From the IMG/VR virus record IMGVR_UViG_3300018079_000012, positions 1 to 64,000 of that record: a DNA stretch of 64,000 bases, one strand, 5' to 3'. The notes beneath the pieces are model-generated. The model ran no database searches and was not told where the DNA came from. It saw only the letters and a list, made by a program, of their open reading frames with translations. The first letter of the stretch is position 1, and each line of letters starts with the position of its first letter. Shown piece after piece: positions 1-7,002 of this stretch. The position numbers and the translations under genes are program-made. The DNA comes from a virus.

Positions 1-215
1 CCAGACCGCAGGAGCCCTAATATCGTACGTGTCTTACCGGTCCCAGTATCGCCGTAGAACATGATCTTAATAGGATCGTCTTCACGTTTGTCCGACCGAT
101 ACAGCGTTACTTTGGACACCGGAGATGGTTTGATCGTAGAGTCGGTACGGACGGTGACTTTTGGGCCACTAGTCACCGGCAACGACTTCTCGGTTAGGTT
201 CAGTACTTCCGACAT
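1..215 (-). CDS. P-loop ATPase, N-terminal part (cut by window edge)
   Basis: Reading leftwards from an ATG at 215, the frame stays open to the window edge (71 residues). Residues about 48-66 are KIMFYGDTGTGKT followed by RTILGL, a clear Walker A motif at the start of a RecA/AAA-type ATPase fold. Phage proteins with this layout (disordered leader of about 45 residues, then a P-loop) are often Sak4-like recombination ATPases or other AAA_24-type ATPases; that assignment is inference because Walker B and the rest lie outside the window. The start codon overlaps the TAA stop of the next gene (TAATG in reverse), so the two are translationally coupled. Confidence 0.75.
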   Translation of the reverse strand, partial: MSEVLNLTEKSLPVTSGPKVTVRTDSTIKPSPVSKVTLYRSDKREDDPIKIMFYGDTGTGKTRTILGLLRS

Positions 216-451
216 TAGTGCTCCTTGATATCGACGCAGATTGTCTTACGCGGGACTTCCGATACGACTTTTGTACGCAGCTTCAAGTGTTCTAAGATAG
301 CTTTGTTCGTCTCTACAACACCAGGTATGTATTCCCCATATCCGTGGTGACTTTCGTACCCATGGACATACATTTTCAGAACGCGTACTTCATTGGTTAA
401 CTCGTGAACCCGGTCTGTCATCGCTAACCAATCTTTTCTATTAACAAACAT
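215..451 (-). CDS. Hypothetical protein, 78 aa
   Basis: Small soluble protein beginning MFVNRKDWLAM and probably helical in its first half (heptad-like Leu/Val spacing in residues 10-30). It sits 2 bases from the RNA ligase stop and overlaps the downstream ATPase start by one base, so it belongs to the same leftward operon. No family recognised. Confidence 0.65.
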   Translation of the reverse strand: MFVNRKDWLAMTDRVHELTNEVRVLKMYVHGYESHHGYGEYIPGVVETNKAILEHLKLRTKVVSEVPRKTICVDIKEH

Positions 452-453
452 CG

Positions 454-1440
454 CTACTCCTCTCTTCCGTGCGCTAAATCGTCTCGTAGTCTCGCGTCTT
501 CATCTATTACCGCCGGGTCGCGACTGGTTAATTGTTCGTTCATTAACAGCGACTTGTAGAACTCCGGCAAGCCTCTGCGTATCCCGCGTTCAATCTGCGG
601 CCAGCAGTGTTTCCATAACGTCTGCTCGATGTACTTAGATTCTTCTTCCAATACGTCGCGTGTTAGTTCCGTCAGCAACGCGGGTATATCGCGCATACTC
701 CCTTGGAGTTTACCGTCGTCACGTAAATGCTGGACGACTTTACTCCACCGCGCTTCAGTTCGTAACGCGATAACTAACTTCGCGATAACGTCGGAGTTCG
801 ACGGATTCGCCGATTTCCATTCCGCCGCGTGACGCTCCTTGAACTCCGCGCGGACGATTTTGGCGATTAACAATTTCCCATCTCGGCCAAATATATCACC
901 ATTCGCAGGCTTCAGTACGACACCTTCTATAGGACCGCCGAGGATAGATTCGTTCGTCAGAAGTTCGTTTAGCGTATCGGAGAAACCAGGAGTTGATATC
1001 TTGAATTCTCCGTAGTAAGGAATACACTGGAAATCGATACGCGCACACGCTCCCGGTTTCTCATTGACCGATAAGAATCGGCTCGGCGAAGCCTCGATAT
1101 CGAAGACGATAATATTCCCACGCGGGACGACACGGTACGCAAGTGTGGTATGTTTAGGCTTCGACAAGTACTCTCCGCGATACGTCCAACCGTCCACCAG
1201 TAAATCCTTCCTCGCGACTATCTCTTCTACCGCCTTCTTGAACATATGTCCGTCGGGAGCGGGTACTGGGACGATGGCACCGCGACTACGGACGTAGATA
1301 TCGTCACCGATGCGGCCGAACGATATCTGCGATCCGTCGATTTTCTCTTCAGCGATTACCGGGACGTTCAGTAATGGGTCTAGTTCTCTATGGCCAAGCG
1401 GCCAAATATGCGGGTAGCTAGATAAGCGTTCGTTGTCCAT
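454..1440 (-). CDS. RNA ligase (Rnl2-like nucleotidyltransferase)
   Basis: 328 aa. The signature motifs of the covalent nucleotidyltransferase superfamily occur in order: motif I EEKIDGS with the adenylated Lys33, motif III RGEYL, motif IIIa IVFDIEA, motif IV EGVVLK, and motif V AKIVRAEFKE. The length and the helical C-terminal part (residues 215-328) fit the T4 Rnl2/DRB0094-type RNA ligases rather than DNA ligases, which carry an OB fold. It would seal 3'-OH/5'-phosphate nicks in RNA, for example tRNA breaks made by host anticodon nucleases; no polynucleotide kinase/phosphatase partner is recognised in the window. Start: ATG at 1440 behind GAGAGGGG, directly downstream of an ECF-type promoter. 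Confidence 0.9.
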   Translation of the reverse strand: MDNERLSSYPHIWPLGHRELDPLLNVPVIAEEKIDGSQISFGRIGDDIYVRSRGAIVPVPAPDGHMFKKAVEEIVARKDLLVDGWTYRGEYLSKPKHTTLAYRVVPRGNIIVFDIEASPSRFLSVNEKPGACARIDFQCIPYYGEFKISTPGFSDTLNELLTNESILGGPIEGVVLKPANGDIFGRDGKLLIAKIVRAEFKERHAAEWKSANPSNSDVIAKLVIALRTEARWSKVVQHLRDDGKLQGSMRDIPALLTELTRDVLEEESKYIEQTLWKHCWPQIERGIRRGLPEFYKSLLMNEQLTSRDPAVIDEDARLRDDLAHGREE

Positions 1441-1450
1441 TTCCCCTCTC

Positions 1451-1485
1451 CTATATAAGACGTTCCCGACGGCCGGAAGGTTACA
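1451..1485 (-). promoter_or_regulatory. ECF-sigma-type promoter (copy 1 of 4)
   Basis: On the minus strand TGTAAC (1485-1480), then exactly 17 bases, then CGTC (1462-1459), then TTATATAG, then the ribosome-binding site and ATG of the RNA ligase. The same spacing and boxes recur at 8031-8057, 22130-22156 and 57031-57057. TGTAAC-N17-CGTC is the architecture known for ECF sigma factors such as B. subtilis SigX. The upstream box overlaps the TAA stop of the tiny membrane ORF 1481-1576. Confidence 0.75.
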
Positions 1486-1576
1486 CGTAGGCCTCAGGTC
1501 CGCTACCAGGTCCGGTACCTTTGACTACTAGATATACCAGGACTCCTAGAAGTACTATAAATAACAACCTACCCAC
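1481..1576 (-). CDS. Tiny single-pass membrane peptide, 31 aa
   Basis: GTG start at 1576 overlapping the end of the upstream gene (stop at 1569-1571). Residues 3-18 (RLLFIVLLGVLVYLVV) form one transmembrane helix, followed by a short Gly/Pro-rich tail. The stop codon lies inside the upstream box of the promoter at 1451-1485. It is one of five comparable hydrophobic peptides on the minus strand; no function is known. Confidence 0.5.
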   Translation of the reverse strand: MGRLLFIVLLGVLVYLVVKGTGPGSGPEAYV

Positions 1577-1988
1577 GATCTCCAGCACGTCTCAAAGCCT
1601 CCTCAGCGTATTGTTCAGCCTTCCTATACTTCTCCGCTTCTATTAACTCTCGGCTGATGTCCGCCTGTTCCTTAACGGACTCCGGCCAAGGTCCAGAGCC
1701 GTCCCGGTACCCGAGGCCCGAACAGGTCGTACAGGATCTCGGGTCATAGTTCCGGCCGCCGAGACAATCTGGGCAAGTCGTTTTCTCCAGCAACCGGTCT
1801 GCGTCGGCCGCTAGCGCGGAGTACTCCAGTAACTCGGGTGTCTCGCCGATGATCGCTTCCGATATCTGGCCGTCCTTGACGTACTTCCGGCCTTTGATAT
1901 TCCGGAGGTCCAGAGTCCGTGCGATCCACTCCGGCGTCCCGACGTATTCGAGGACGCGTAGAACTCGACACACTTTACTCATCGACAT
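1569..1988 (-). CDS. Hypothetical protein with DnaJ-like zinc motif, 139 aa
   Basis: Residues about 72-95 hold CPDCLGG and CTTCSGLGY, two CxxCxG motifs like one zinc centre of the DnaJ Cys-rich domain. The N-terminal 60 residues resemble a winged-helix-like segment (VLRVLEYVGTPEWIARTL). The C-terminal 35 residues are helical and charged. No J-domain is present. The start at 1988 overlaps the stop of the 50-aa gene upstream. A zinc-binding protein is likely; its function is unknown. Confidence 0.7.
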   Translation of the reverse strand: MSMSKVCRVLRVLEYVGTPEWIARTLDLRNIKGRKYVKDGQISEAIIGETPELLEYSALAADADRLLEKTTCPDCLGGRNYDPRSCTTCSGLGYRDGSGPWPESVKEQADISRELIEAEKYRKAEQYAEEALRRAGDRG

Positions 1989-2127
1989 TTAGTTTCTCCT
2001 CGCGCTTGTATCTATTGATAACACGACGAAGTCTGGCGATCTCGTCCAGCAGTTCCGTTCCGAGATCTCCGTCTATATATCCTTCAGCTACTAACTGCCG
2101 AAGATGCGCGTATCTTTGATAAGTCAT
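1975..2127 (-). CDS. Hypothetical protein, 50 aa
   Basis: Starts MTYQRYAHLRQ at 2127 behind a perfect GGGAGGAGAA ribosome-binding site. Short helical protein (ELLDEIARLRRVINRYKREE) with coiled-coil character. It overlaps both neighbours (ATGA-type overlap with the upstream stop at 2124; 14 bases with the downstream gene). Confidence 0.7.
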   Translation of the reverse strand: MTYQRYAHLRQLVAEGYIDGDLGTELLDEIARLRRVINRYKREEKLNVDE

Positions 2128-2285
2128 TTCTCCTCCCAAGCCCAATGTAAGATTATGAAATCTTCTAACGCTTCTTGGTCGTTGATATACGAAAATCCTT
2201 TACTCGCCGCGTATTCTTTAGACTGAGATATTGCGTCGGTTTCTGAAATTCGCACCAGTCCTCCGTATTCGTTATAGAGTAACAT
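2124..2285 (-). CDS. Hypothetical protein, 53 aa, starting just after tRNA-Leu
   Basis: Frame from ATG 2285 (MLLYNEYGGLVRISETDA...). A longer frame would start inside the tRNA gene, so the first ATG after the tRNA is preferred. Only seven bases separate the tRNA CCA from this ATG and no Shine-Dalgarno sequence is visible, so it may be read as a leaderless mRNA after tRNA 3' processing, or not be translated. It overlaps the next gene by 4 bases. No family recognised. Confidence 0.5.
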   Translation of the reverse strand: MLLYNEYGGLVRISETDAISQSKEYAASKGFSYINDQEALEDFIILHWAWEEK

Positions 2286-2292
2286 AAAATTC

Positions 2293-2382
2293 TGGTGGCT
2301 TAGGGATGATTCGAACATCCACACTCCGTTAGGAGGTAACCGGGTTTAAACCGGTCGCGTCTACCAATTCCGCCACTAAGCC
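2293..2382 (-). tRNA. tRNA-Leu (anticodon UAA)
   Basis: Class II tRNA with encoded CCA (2295-2293). Acceptor stem GGCTTAG/CTAAGCC; D-arm with the TGGCGGAATTGGTAGAC signature of bacterial tRNA-Leu; anticodon stem ACCGG/CCGGT with loop TTTAAAC giving UAA; variable arm with CTCC/GGAG stem; T-arm GGATG-TTCGAAT-CATCC. All stems pair perfectly. The 5' 54 bases overlap the 3' end of the phosphoesterase gene on the same strand. Confidence 0.95.
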
Positions 2383-2913
2383 CCGTTGGGCACGTTCCAA
2401 GATCTCGTCTAAATTCACCGGTGTGTAGTTCGTCCGTTCGACCGACACGTTTATATATCTCGGATCAGGATGTGGCATAACGTGCAAATTATCGCGGACA
2501 AAACCGGCGTGCGTATGCCCGTGTACGTTAAGCCGAAATCTACCGCCGAACTGGCACGGGTGAACCGGGATATGAGAACAAATCAAACCGTGCGCCGGGT
2601 AGATTTTATACGCCCGGACGTCCTCAAAGTATGGTGTGTAGTCTTTGAGCTTGAATATATCGTGATTCCCTCGTAGGAGAACTTTACGACCATTACACCG
2701 GCCGACCGTCGCTATCGACTTCTTTGCCATCGCTACGTCGCCGAGATGATAGACGCGGTCCGAAGACTTCACGACAGCATTCCAGCGTTCGATTATCGTC
2801 TCGTCCATTTCTTCGACGGACGTGAACGGCCGCAGTCGGCCTTCCGAATACGTGAAGGTAATAATATTCGCATGACCGAAGTGAGTGTCGGAGATAAACC
2901 AGACGTTGCGCAT
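2329..2913 (-). CDS. Calcineurin-like metallophosphoesterase, 194 aa
   Basis: Metal-binding motifs in order: SDTHFGH (DxH), HLGDVA (GD), RGNHD (GNHD), SHIPVHP and HGHTH (GHxH), as in phage and bacterial YfcE/SbcD-like phosphoesterases. The first residues MRNVWFISDTHFGH match the usual family start, fixing the ATG at 2911-2913, only 5 bases after the tRNA-Pro CCA and without a Shine-Dalgarno sequence. The last 17 or so codons run through the 5' part of the tRNA-Leu gene, so the natural C-terminus is partly tRNA-encoded. Confidence 0.88.
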   Translation of the reverse strand: MRNVWFISDTHFGHANIITFTYSEGRLRPFTSVEEMDETIIERWNAVVKSSDRVYHLGDVAMAKKSIATVGRCNGRKVLLRGNHDIFKLKDYTPYFEDVRAYKIYPAHGLICSHIPVHPCQFGGRFRLNVHGHTHAGFVRDNLHVMPHPDPRYINVSVERTNYTPVNLDEILERAQRGLVAELVDATGLNPVTS

Positions 2914-2918
2914 AAAGT

Positions 2919-2993
2919 TGGTCAGGGTGCTTCGGATCGAACGAAGGACAACTCGCTTCCAAAGCGAGGACTCTACCGCTGAGCTACACCCTG
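2919..2993 (-). tRNA. tRNA-Pro (anticodon UGG)
   Basis: 75 bases including CCA (2921-2919). Acceptor CAGGGTG/CACCCTG, D-arm GCTC/GAGT, anticodon arm CTCGC-TTTGGAA-GCGAG giving UGG, T-arm CTTCG-TTCGATC-CGAAG. The 5' end abuts the stop codon of the upstream gene (2994) and the 3' end is 5 bases from the phosphoesterase ATG. Confidence 0.95.
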
Positions 2994-3578
2994 CTACTCT
3001 AGGAATTTTCTGAGATCTCCTAGATTCACGTTAATATTCGTATCCACCACGCCTTGATCCGCTTGTATTTGTTTCGACGCATCTAACGCGAGTTTCTTTG
3101 TCATCGGATCGTCGGTCACGGCGCCTTCTAGGAGTAATTTGTTCAAGAATCCGGCACGCGTTTTCGCTCGGACGTCCGGTTCGAGATGATACACGTCCAT
3201 AAGAGCTTGAACACACTCGACGACATCACGGCGTCCTTTGAATATAGTGTACGGCAGACCGGACGTCTGTAACGCGGCGTCTTCGCGTACTATCCCAGAT
3301 TTCACTAACTCCAAGAACCGCTCGGCGACTACAGCGTTTGCCGACGATTTCTCCCGTAGCTCAGGCCCAGATCGTCCGGGACCGGAGATATCCGCGGCTG
3401 ATATAACGACGAAATTATCTCCCGGCGGGGCGTCTGGTAACGTCGGTGGGACTTCGGGGACTTCTTCTCCTTCATCACCGCGAAACTCGAAGCCGACCGG
3501 CGAGGGATCGGCGGGCGGGGTATCGTCTGGGATATCCAGGAGCGGGATGTCGGAGAAGGTTTGGTATTTACGTTTCAT
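2994..3578 (-). CDS. Hypothetical protein, 194 aa, possibly DNA-binding
   Basis: Pro/acidic-rich, probably disordered first 60 residues, then a compact C-terminal half (ERFLELVKSGIVREDAAL, GLPYTIFKGRRDVVECVQAL) with a possible helix-turn-helix, ending LGDLRKFLE. This disordered-then-HTH layout is reminiscent of small terminase or regulatory proteins, but no diagnostic motif is seen and it is far from the large terminase gene. The stop is adjacent to the tRNA-Pro 5' end; the start overlaps the upstream gene by 4 bases. Confidence 0.65.
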   Translation of the reverse strand: MKRKYQTFSDIPLLDIPDDTPPADPSPVGFEFRGDEGEEVPEVPPTLPDAPPGDNFVVISAADISGPGRSGPELREKSSANAVVAERFLELVKSGIVREDAALQTSGLPYTIFKGRRDVVECVQALMDVYHLEPDVRAKTRAGFLNKLLLEGAVTDDPMTKKLALDASKQIQADQGVVDTNINVNLGDLRKFLE

Positions 3579-3793
3579 CGTACGATCTCGTGCCCGTGCT
3601 CTACTACTATTTTACCTTCTTCAGTCATCAGAAATTGATCGATACACTGCGCGTGTAGAAACCCATCCCATTCTTCGCAGAAGTGCGTCACGCCGCCTAT
3701 TTCGTCGCAGTAGATACAGCGGTGCGGCAGGTCGTGGATCGAATAATATTCAACCCAACTTCCTTTGACCGGAAATATTCCACCACACGGCAT
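3575..3793 (-). CDS. Small zinc-finger-like protein, 72 aa
   Basis: CIYC (residues 25-28) followed by HFCEEW and AQC gives a CxxC...H/C...C arrangement likely to bind one zinc. It overlaps both neighbours (stop/start overlap at 3575-3578 and 1 base at 3793), so it is coupled in the operon. Unknown function. Confidence 0.65.
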   Translation of the reverse strand: MPCGGIFPVKGSWVEYYSIHDLPHRCIYCDEIGGVTHFCEEWDGFLHAQCIDQFLMTEEGKIVVEHGHEIVR

Positions 3794-4011
3794 TACGGTA
3801 ACATCCTATAAACCACCGATGATAGCGTCAAAGGCCCTTTTTCTATGAACTTCACTAGAAATTCTCCGGATGTTGTTTTAACTATTTGACAAGTAGTCTT
3901 TGCGATCTTGGGAGAAACTTTAACCAATTTACAAGTAGCCGTTGTGGTCTTTGGACTAAATTTAGCTAACGCCCCACCCGATACAGCGGCGAATAACTCT
4001 CTACGTGTCAT
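3793..4011 (-). CDS. Hypothetical protein with Tat-like N-terminus, 72 aa
   Basis: Begins MTRRELFAAVSGGALA, which resembles a twin-arginine signal sequence (RR followed by a hydrophobic stretch); the hydrophobic part is short. The middle holds an imperfect internal repeat (TTTATCKLVKVSPKIA / KTTCQIVKTTSGEF). Tightly coupled to both neighbours. Unknown function. Confidence 0.6.
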   Translation of the reverse strand: MTRRELFAAVSGGALAKFSPKTTTATCKLVKVSPKIAKTTCQIVKTTSGEFLVKFIEKGPLTLSSVVYRMLP

Positions 4012-4478
4012 AGAAACCTCACGTCTTCAGGGCCTACCTGACCGCCGAAGTTCGCCGTCAGAAAGCGAAGAACGTACTGATAGTAATCCGGGAACACCAG
4101 ACTGTTGTGAATAACTTTCCTGCCTCTCCTGATAACGGGCGCCGTCCACCGATATGTTCCGGACGCGAGTCGTAAGAATAGACAGCCGTCGAGTGCTTGT
4201 CCTAACAGACCTAATCTCTCGTGTCGTAACGCCCACGTCAGCGTGAAACGCAACAAACGACCGATACCGGCGTTTATCGACCGCAGGACTTGTGGGTTAG
4301 CTATCTCGACGCGGAATTCGCCGGACGCGAGATCGGTTAAATAACCGGGCGTCGGCGCGATTAACTCCACGTCCTCACGCTCCAGTAACGGAGGCGCGGG
4401 AGGTTTACGGAGATGGATCTCCGGCCACGGACGCGAGTCGCGTTCATATTCATGGTCCAGTAGACAAGGATCTTCCAT
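4008..4478 (-). CDS. Hypothetical protein, 156 aa
   Basis: Begins MEDPCLLDHEYERD; Pro-rich region at residues 25-45, then a folded-looking domain with a Leu-rich segment (GRLLRFTLTWALRHERLGLLGQ) and aromatic C-terminal part. No family recognised. ATGA-type overlap with the downstream gene, 1-base gap from the upstream stop. Confidence 0.65.
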   Translation of the reverse strand: MEDPCLLDHEYERDSRPWPEIHLRKPPAPPLLEREDVELIAPTPGYLTDLASGEFRVEIANPQVLRSINAGIGRLLRFTLTWALRHERLGLLGQALDGCLFLRLASGTYRWTAPVIRRGRKVIHNSLVFPDYYQYVLRFLTANFGGQVGPEDVRFL

Positions 4479-4721
4479 TTACTTCTTCTTATAAGATAAC
4501 GGCGGGCCGGAGACAATCTCCCAGCGTCCGATAACGCGGCCGTTTAGTAACGTTATATTCCCCCACTCGTCAAACTCATACGCCCCAGGTTCTAAAATTC
4601 CAACCATTGCGCGCCAGAGTTTCCGATAAGTAACCGGTCCGGTGAACGTCTTGGTCCAAGTTAACTTATCGCGTCCGACGTCGCGGAACTCAATAGTCGT
4701 CGGTGGTAAGCCTTTTTTCAC
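4479..4721 (-). CDS. Hypothetical protein, 80 aa (GTG start)
   Basis: The best start is GTG at 4721-4719, which overlaps the TGA stop of the nuclease gene as GTGA and has AGAGG about 7 bases upstream; a longer ATG-started frame from 4769 would overlap the nuclease by 52 bases. Beta-rich protein (TTIEFRDVG, TWTKTFTGPVTYRKLW) ending in KKK. No family recognised. Confidence 0.6.
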   Translation of the reverse strand: MKKGLPPTTIEFRDVGRDKLTWTKTFTGPVTYRKLWRAMVGILEPGAYEFDEWGNITLLNGRVIGRWEIVSGPPLSYKKK

Positions 4722-5515
4722 AGCGCTACCTCTAACTTCGGTAACCCGAACGCCTGCCGGTACGCGCACGCTATCCCGGCGTGTACTAAATTCCCGAAAC
4801 TTGTCTCGTCTGTTTCCTTCCGCTTCGCATCTACCAAATGCGACATCCGGAATTTCTCGTTACATAACATAAACGTCGTAGCGCCGGAATAAGAGAACGG
4901 TTTTAGTAGTACGGGTACCGCGCGCGGCATCGTTCCTGCGCGGCAGAACGTATCAAACTCGCAGATCCGGTTATAAGCACGGCACGCGAACGGTTTATTC
5001 TGCGGCCATATCTCGTGTTCTGATATCGCCGCACGAGATTCGTACAGAGATTCTAAAAATTCATCGGCTTCCCATCTGTTATCCTTGGGAACGTCAATCT
5101 CTATCTCGCGGACTTTGTGTTCTAACCGCGACACTCCTCGATACACGAATTTCTTAAGACCTAACGCCGCCGCAGTTATTCGCCACTGCCACGAGTCGAT
5201 TTGACGCTGCTGCCACTCGACGTCCAAGGAACCGGTGACGCGCGTCTTCCAGTCTATCCCGACGTTATCGAGCGCTGCATACACATCGCAGATACCTCGC
5301 GACCAGGTAGTATCGAACGGTAATTCTACCGCTGACACTCGATAGGTCGTGAGATCACGCGCGAGAAATCTGTCCGCGAGTACTCGCACGAGATCCTTAG
5401 CGTCTTCGTAATCGAAGTCCGGGATAAATGCGGACTTTTCGGATGCGAGGATTTCAGCGTCCACTAACGCCCAGTCTATATCGGGGATCAGTAATGACTC
5501 GTCAGTTTTCTTCAT
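4718..5515 (-). CDS. PD-(D/E)XK nuclease with permuted motif order
   Basis: 265 aa. Catalytic core residues visible: E64 (SAVE), GICDVY (D77) and GIDWKTR (D88, K90), followed by the Gln-containing helix QQRQIDSW (residues 102-109), as in RecB/Cas4-like nucleases. Cys178, 185 and 191 (CRA, ICEF, FCRAG) could join a Fe-S cluster. Unusually, the segment normally at the N-terminus of this family, the S-x-S...C...(K)FR helix pair and the F-G-x-x-V-H helix, is at the C-terminus here (FSYSGATTFMLC at 207-218; SFGNLVHAGI at 239-248). The fold thus appears circularly permuted. The neighbouring exonuclease suggests DNA recombination or processing. Confidence 0.8.
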   Translation of the reverse strand: MKKTDESLLIPDIDWALVDAEILASEKSAFIPDFDYEDAKDLVRVLADRFLARDLTTYRVSAVELPFDTTWSRGICDVYAALDNVGIDWKTRVTGSLDVEWQQRQIDSWQWRITAAALGLKKFVYRGVSRLEHKVREIEIDVPKDNRWEADEFLESLYESRAAISEHEIWPQNKPFACRAYNRICEFDTFCRAGTMPRAVPVLLKPFSYSGATTFMLCNEKFRMSHLVDAKRKETDETSFGNLVHAGIACAYRQAFGLPKLEVAL

Positions 5516-6054
5516 CCAATCGGCCCGCCAAACCGCAGTTTACGTAATATCTGTAACGCAGTTCGTGCTCCGTTTATCGCGCGGTGCGGTAGAGGTTCAG
5601 GATCGATGCCGAAATACGGAGCGAGGTTGACCATTGAGAGACTCTGTAACTCCGGCCGCATAATAAGCGCCATACTACATAAGTCTAAACGATGATAATC
5701 TACGTCGAGCGTACCTAACACCCATTCGGCTTCCATCAAAAAACCCCAGTCGAAAGTAACGTTCTGCGCGAGTATTGCGGTGTTCTTACCACCGAGGTAA
5801 AACTTAAACGCACCCCAAATATCGGATAGTCGTGGGGCATAGTCCCAATCGATAAGGTTATAACCGTTTACCTTAGCGGCTTCTGGTGTCACTGTCACTA
5901 ACGGACTTGGTTTAACTCGGGTTTCAAAACTGTCAACATCTTTCTCTTCTAACTCTGGCCAGCTAACCAGCACAGCACCGATCTCGATTATCTCGTCTTT
6001 GGCCGGATTTAGTCCAGTAGTCTCCAGATCTACAATCGCGAGTTTGTTTATCAT
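5512..6054 (-). CDS. DEDDh-type 3'-5' exonuclease homologue (RNase T/DnaQ fold)
   Basis: 180 aa. Exo I VDLETTG (D9, E11) and Exo II AQNVTFDWGFL are intact. In Exo III the pattern is HRAINGARTA; the family places the last metal-binding Asp five residues after the His (HRAxxDA), but here that position is Gly. Activity may therefore be lost or altered. The stop overlaps the start of the nuclease gene. Structural or regulatory roles are alternatives to proofreading, since the DNA polymerase has its own complete exonuclease domain. Confidence 0.85.
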   Translation of the reverse strand: MINKLAIVDLETTGLNPAKDEIIEIGAVLVSWPELEEKDVDSFETRVKPSPLVTVTPEAAKVNGYNLIDWDYAPRLSDIWGAFKFYLGGKNTAILAQNVTFDWGFLMEAEWVLGTLDVDYHRLDLCSMALIMRPELQSLSMVNLAPYFGIDPEPLPHRAINGARTALQILRKLRFGGPIG

Positions 6055-6055
6055 T

Positions 6056-6364
6056 TTACGCTCCTTGTACCACGCGTTTCACAACTACTGACCACGGTAA
6101 TCTAAACAACGGCCGATTCGTATACCGATCACGTACTGGACGCAGCATGTTTACCGTATGTAACCAGGACTGGAAATCCGGGATATCTATCGCATCGACT
6201 TTACCACAGTCTTGACACTTCACCGTCCCAATGCCATTAACCGGTGGTACATCGCCGTCCGGTGTCCATAACTTAGACGTGTCGAAACGAGTTCCCGAGT
6301 ACGCGGTAGGACGTAACCGGTGGTCGCACGGCGTTATTAACTTAGCGCCGGACTTAACCTTCAT
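6056..6364 (-). CDS. Hypothetical zinc-binding protein, 102 aa
   Basis: CDH (residues 13-15) and CQDCGK (around residue 50) could form a C-H-C-C zinc site. The rest has no recognised motif. It overlaps the start of nothing downstream (1-base gap to the exonuclease) and its own start overlaps the upstream stop by 11 bases. Confidence 0.65.
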   Translation of the reverse strand: MKVKSGAKLITPCDHRLRPTAYSGTRFDTSKLWTPDGDVPPVNGIGTVKCQDCGKVDAIDIPDFQSWLHTVNMLRPVRDRYTNRPLFRLPWSVVVKRVVQGA

Positions 6365-6545
6365 TGCATGCCTCTACGAATCTCGCACGGTCGAAAAGCG
6401 GATTAAACCCTGCGAGGACTTCCACGATTTCGTCCACGTCATCTAGCCACTGTCGAAGCCGACTGCCAGTATCAGGCTCGTAATCCGTTCCCGGCCGCGA
6501 GTTCGCTAACGCCTGTGCTAACGCTTCGAAGTGTTTTTTAGTCAT
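6354..6545 (-). CDS. Small conserved-looking phage protein, 63 aa
   Basis: Start chosen at ATG 6545 (MTKKHFEALAQALANSRP) because AAGGAGTGACGAT precedes it; an upstream in-frame extension lies in the 3' end of the next gene. MTKKHFE-type small helical proteins of unknown function are common in phage accessory operons (family knowledge, approximate). Confidence 0.7.
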   Translation of the reverse strand: MTKKHFEALAQALANSRPGTDYEPDTGSRLRQWLDDVDEIVEVLAGFNPLFDRARFVEACNEG

Positions 6546-6549
6546 ATCG

Positions 6550-6990
6550 TCACTCCTTATGCAGCACAATTATCTTCGCACACTCGATCCCTTCGTCCAG
6601 CGTCGTGCAAATATACCCGCAGCACGTATTAAGTATCGGGTGCGAGTGCAGGTTATCCGGTTCCATTACTAACACAATCGGTTTACGGAACGCGTCCGCC
6701 CAACCGACTTCTATCATCGTACCGATAGTGATCTTCGACGCGCCGAGAAGATTCACGAGCATCAAGTCGCACGTGTACACGTCGTTGCGGTCGCGTGTAG
6801 TGATGCCTTTCGCTGTAGCGAACGGGTGATGCTCATACGACTGGTTGATAACGCCGACAGACTTCAAGAATTCTTTCCCACGTAACGGCGAGATACTACC
6901 GGGTAACTTAGACGCGACGTACTCACGCCAGTCCGTACATTCGCCGAACGTCAGGCCGGAAATAGGACCAGAGAGGTAGATTTTACTCAT
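6550..6990 (-). CDS. Nucleoside 2-deoxyribosyltransferase-like protein, 146 aa
   Basis: Begins MSKIYLSGPISG, the typical nucleotide-binding start of the family; then WREYVASKL, SPLRGKEFL, TRDRNDVYTCDLMLVNLLGA and IGTMIEVGWADAFRKPIVLVME, which carry the conserved Asp and the Glu of the E-x-G/E-x-A active-site region. The family cleaves or transfers the deoxyribose N-glycosidic bond; in phages it is often near nucleotide-metabolism genes. ATG 6990 is preferred over GTG 6999 because AAGGAG lies 8 bases upstream. Confidence 0.8.
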   Translation of the reverse strand: MSKIYLSGPISGLTFGECTDWREYVASKLPGSISPLRGKEFLKSVGVINQSYEHHPFATAKGITTRDRNDVYTCDLMLVNLLGASKITIGTMIEVGWADAFRKPIVLVMEPDNLHSHPILNTCCGYICTTLDEGIECAKIIVLHKE

Positions 6991-7002
6991 ACGAGACACT
7001 CC

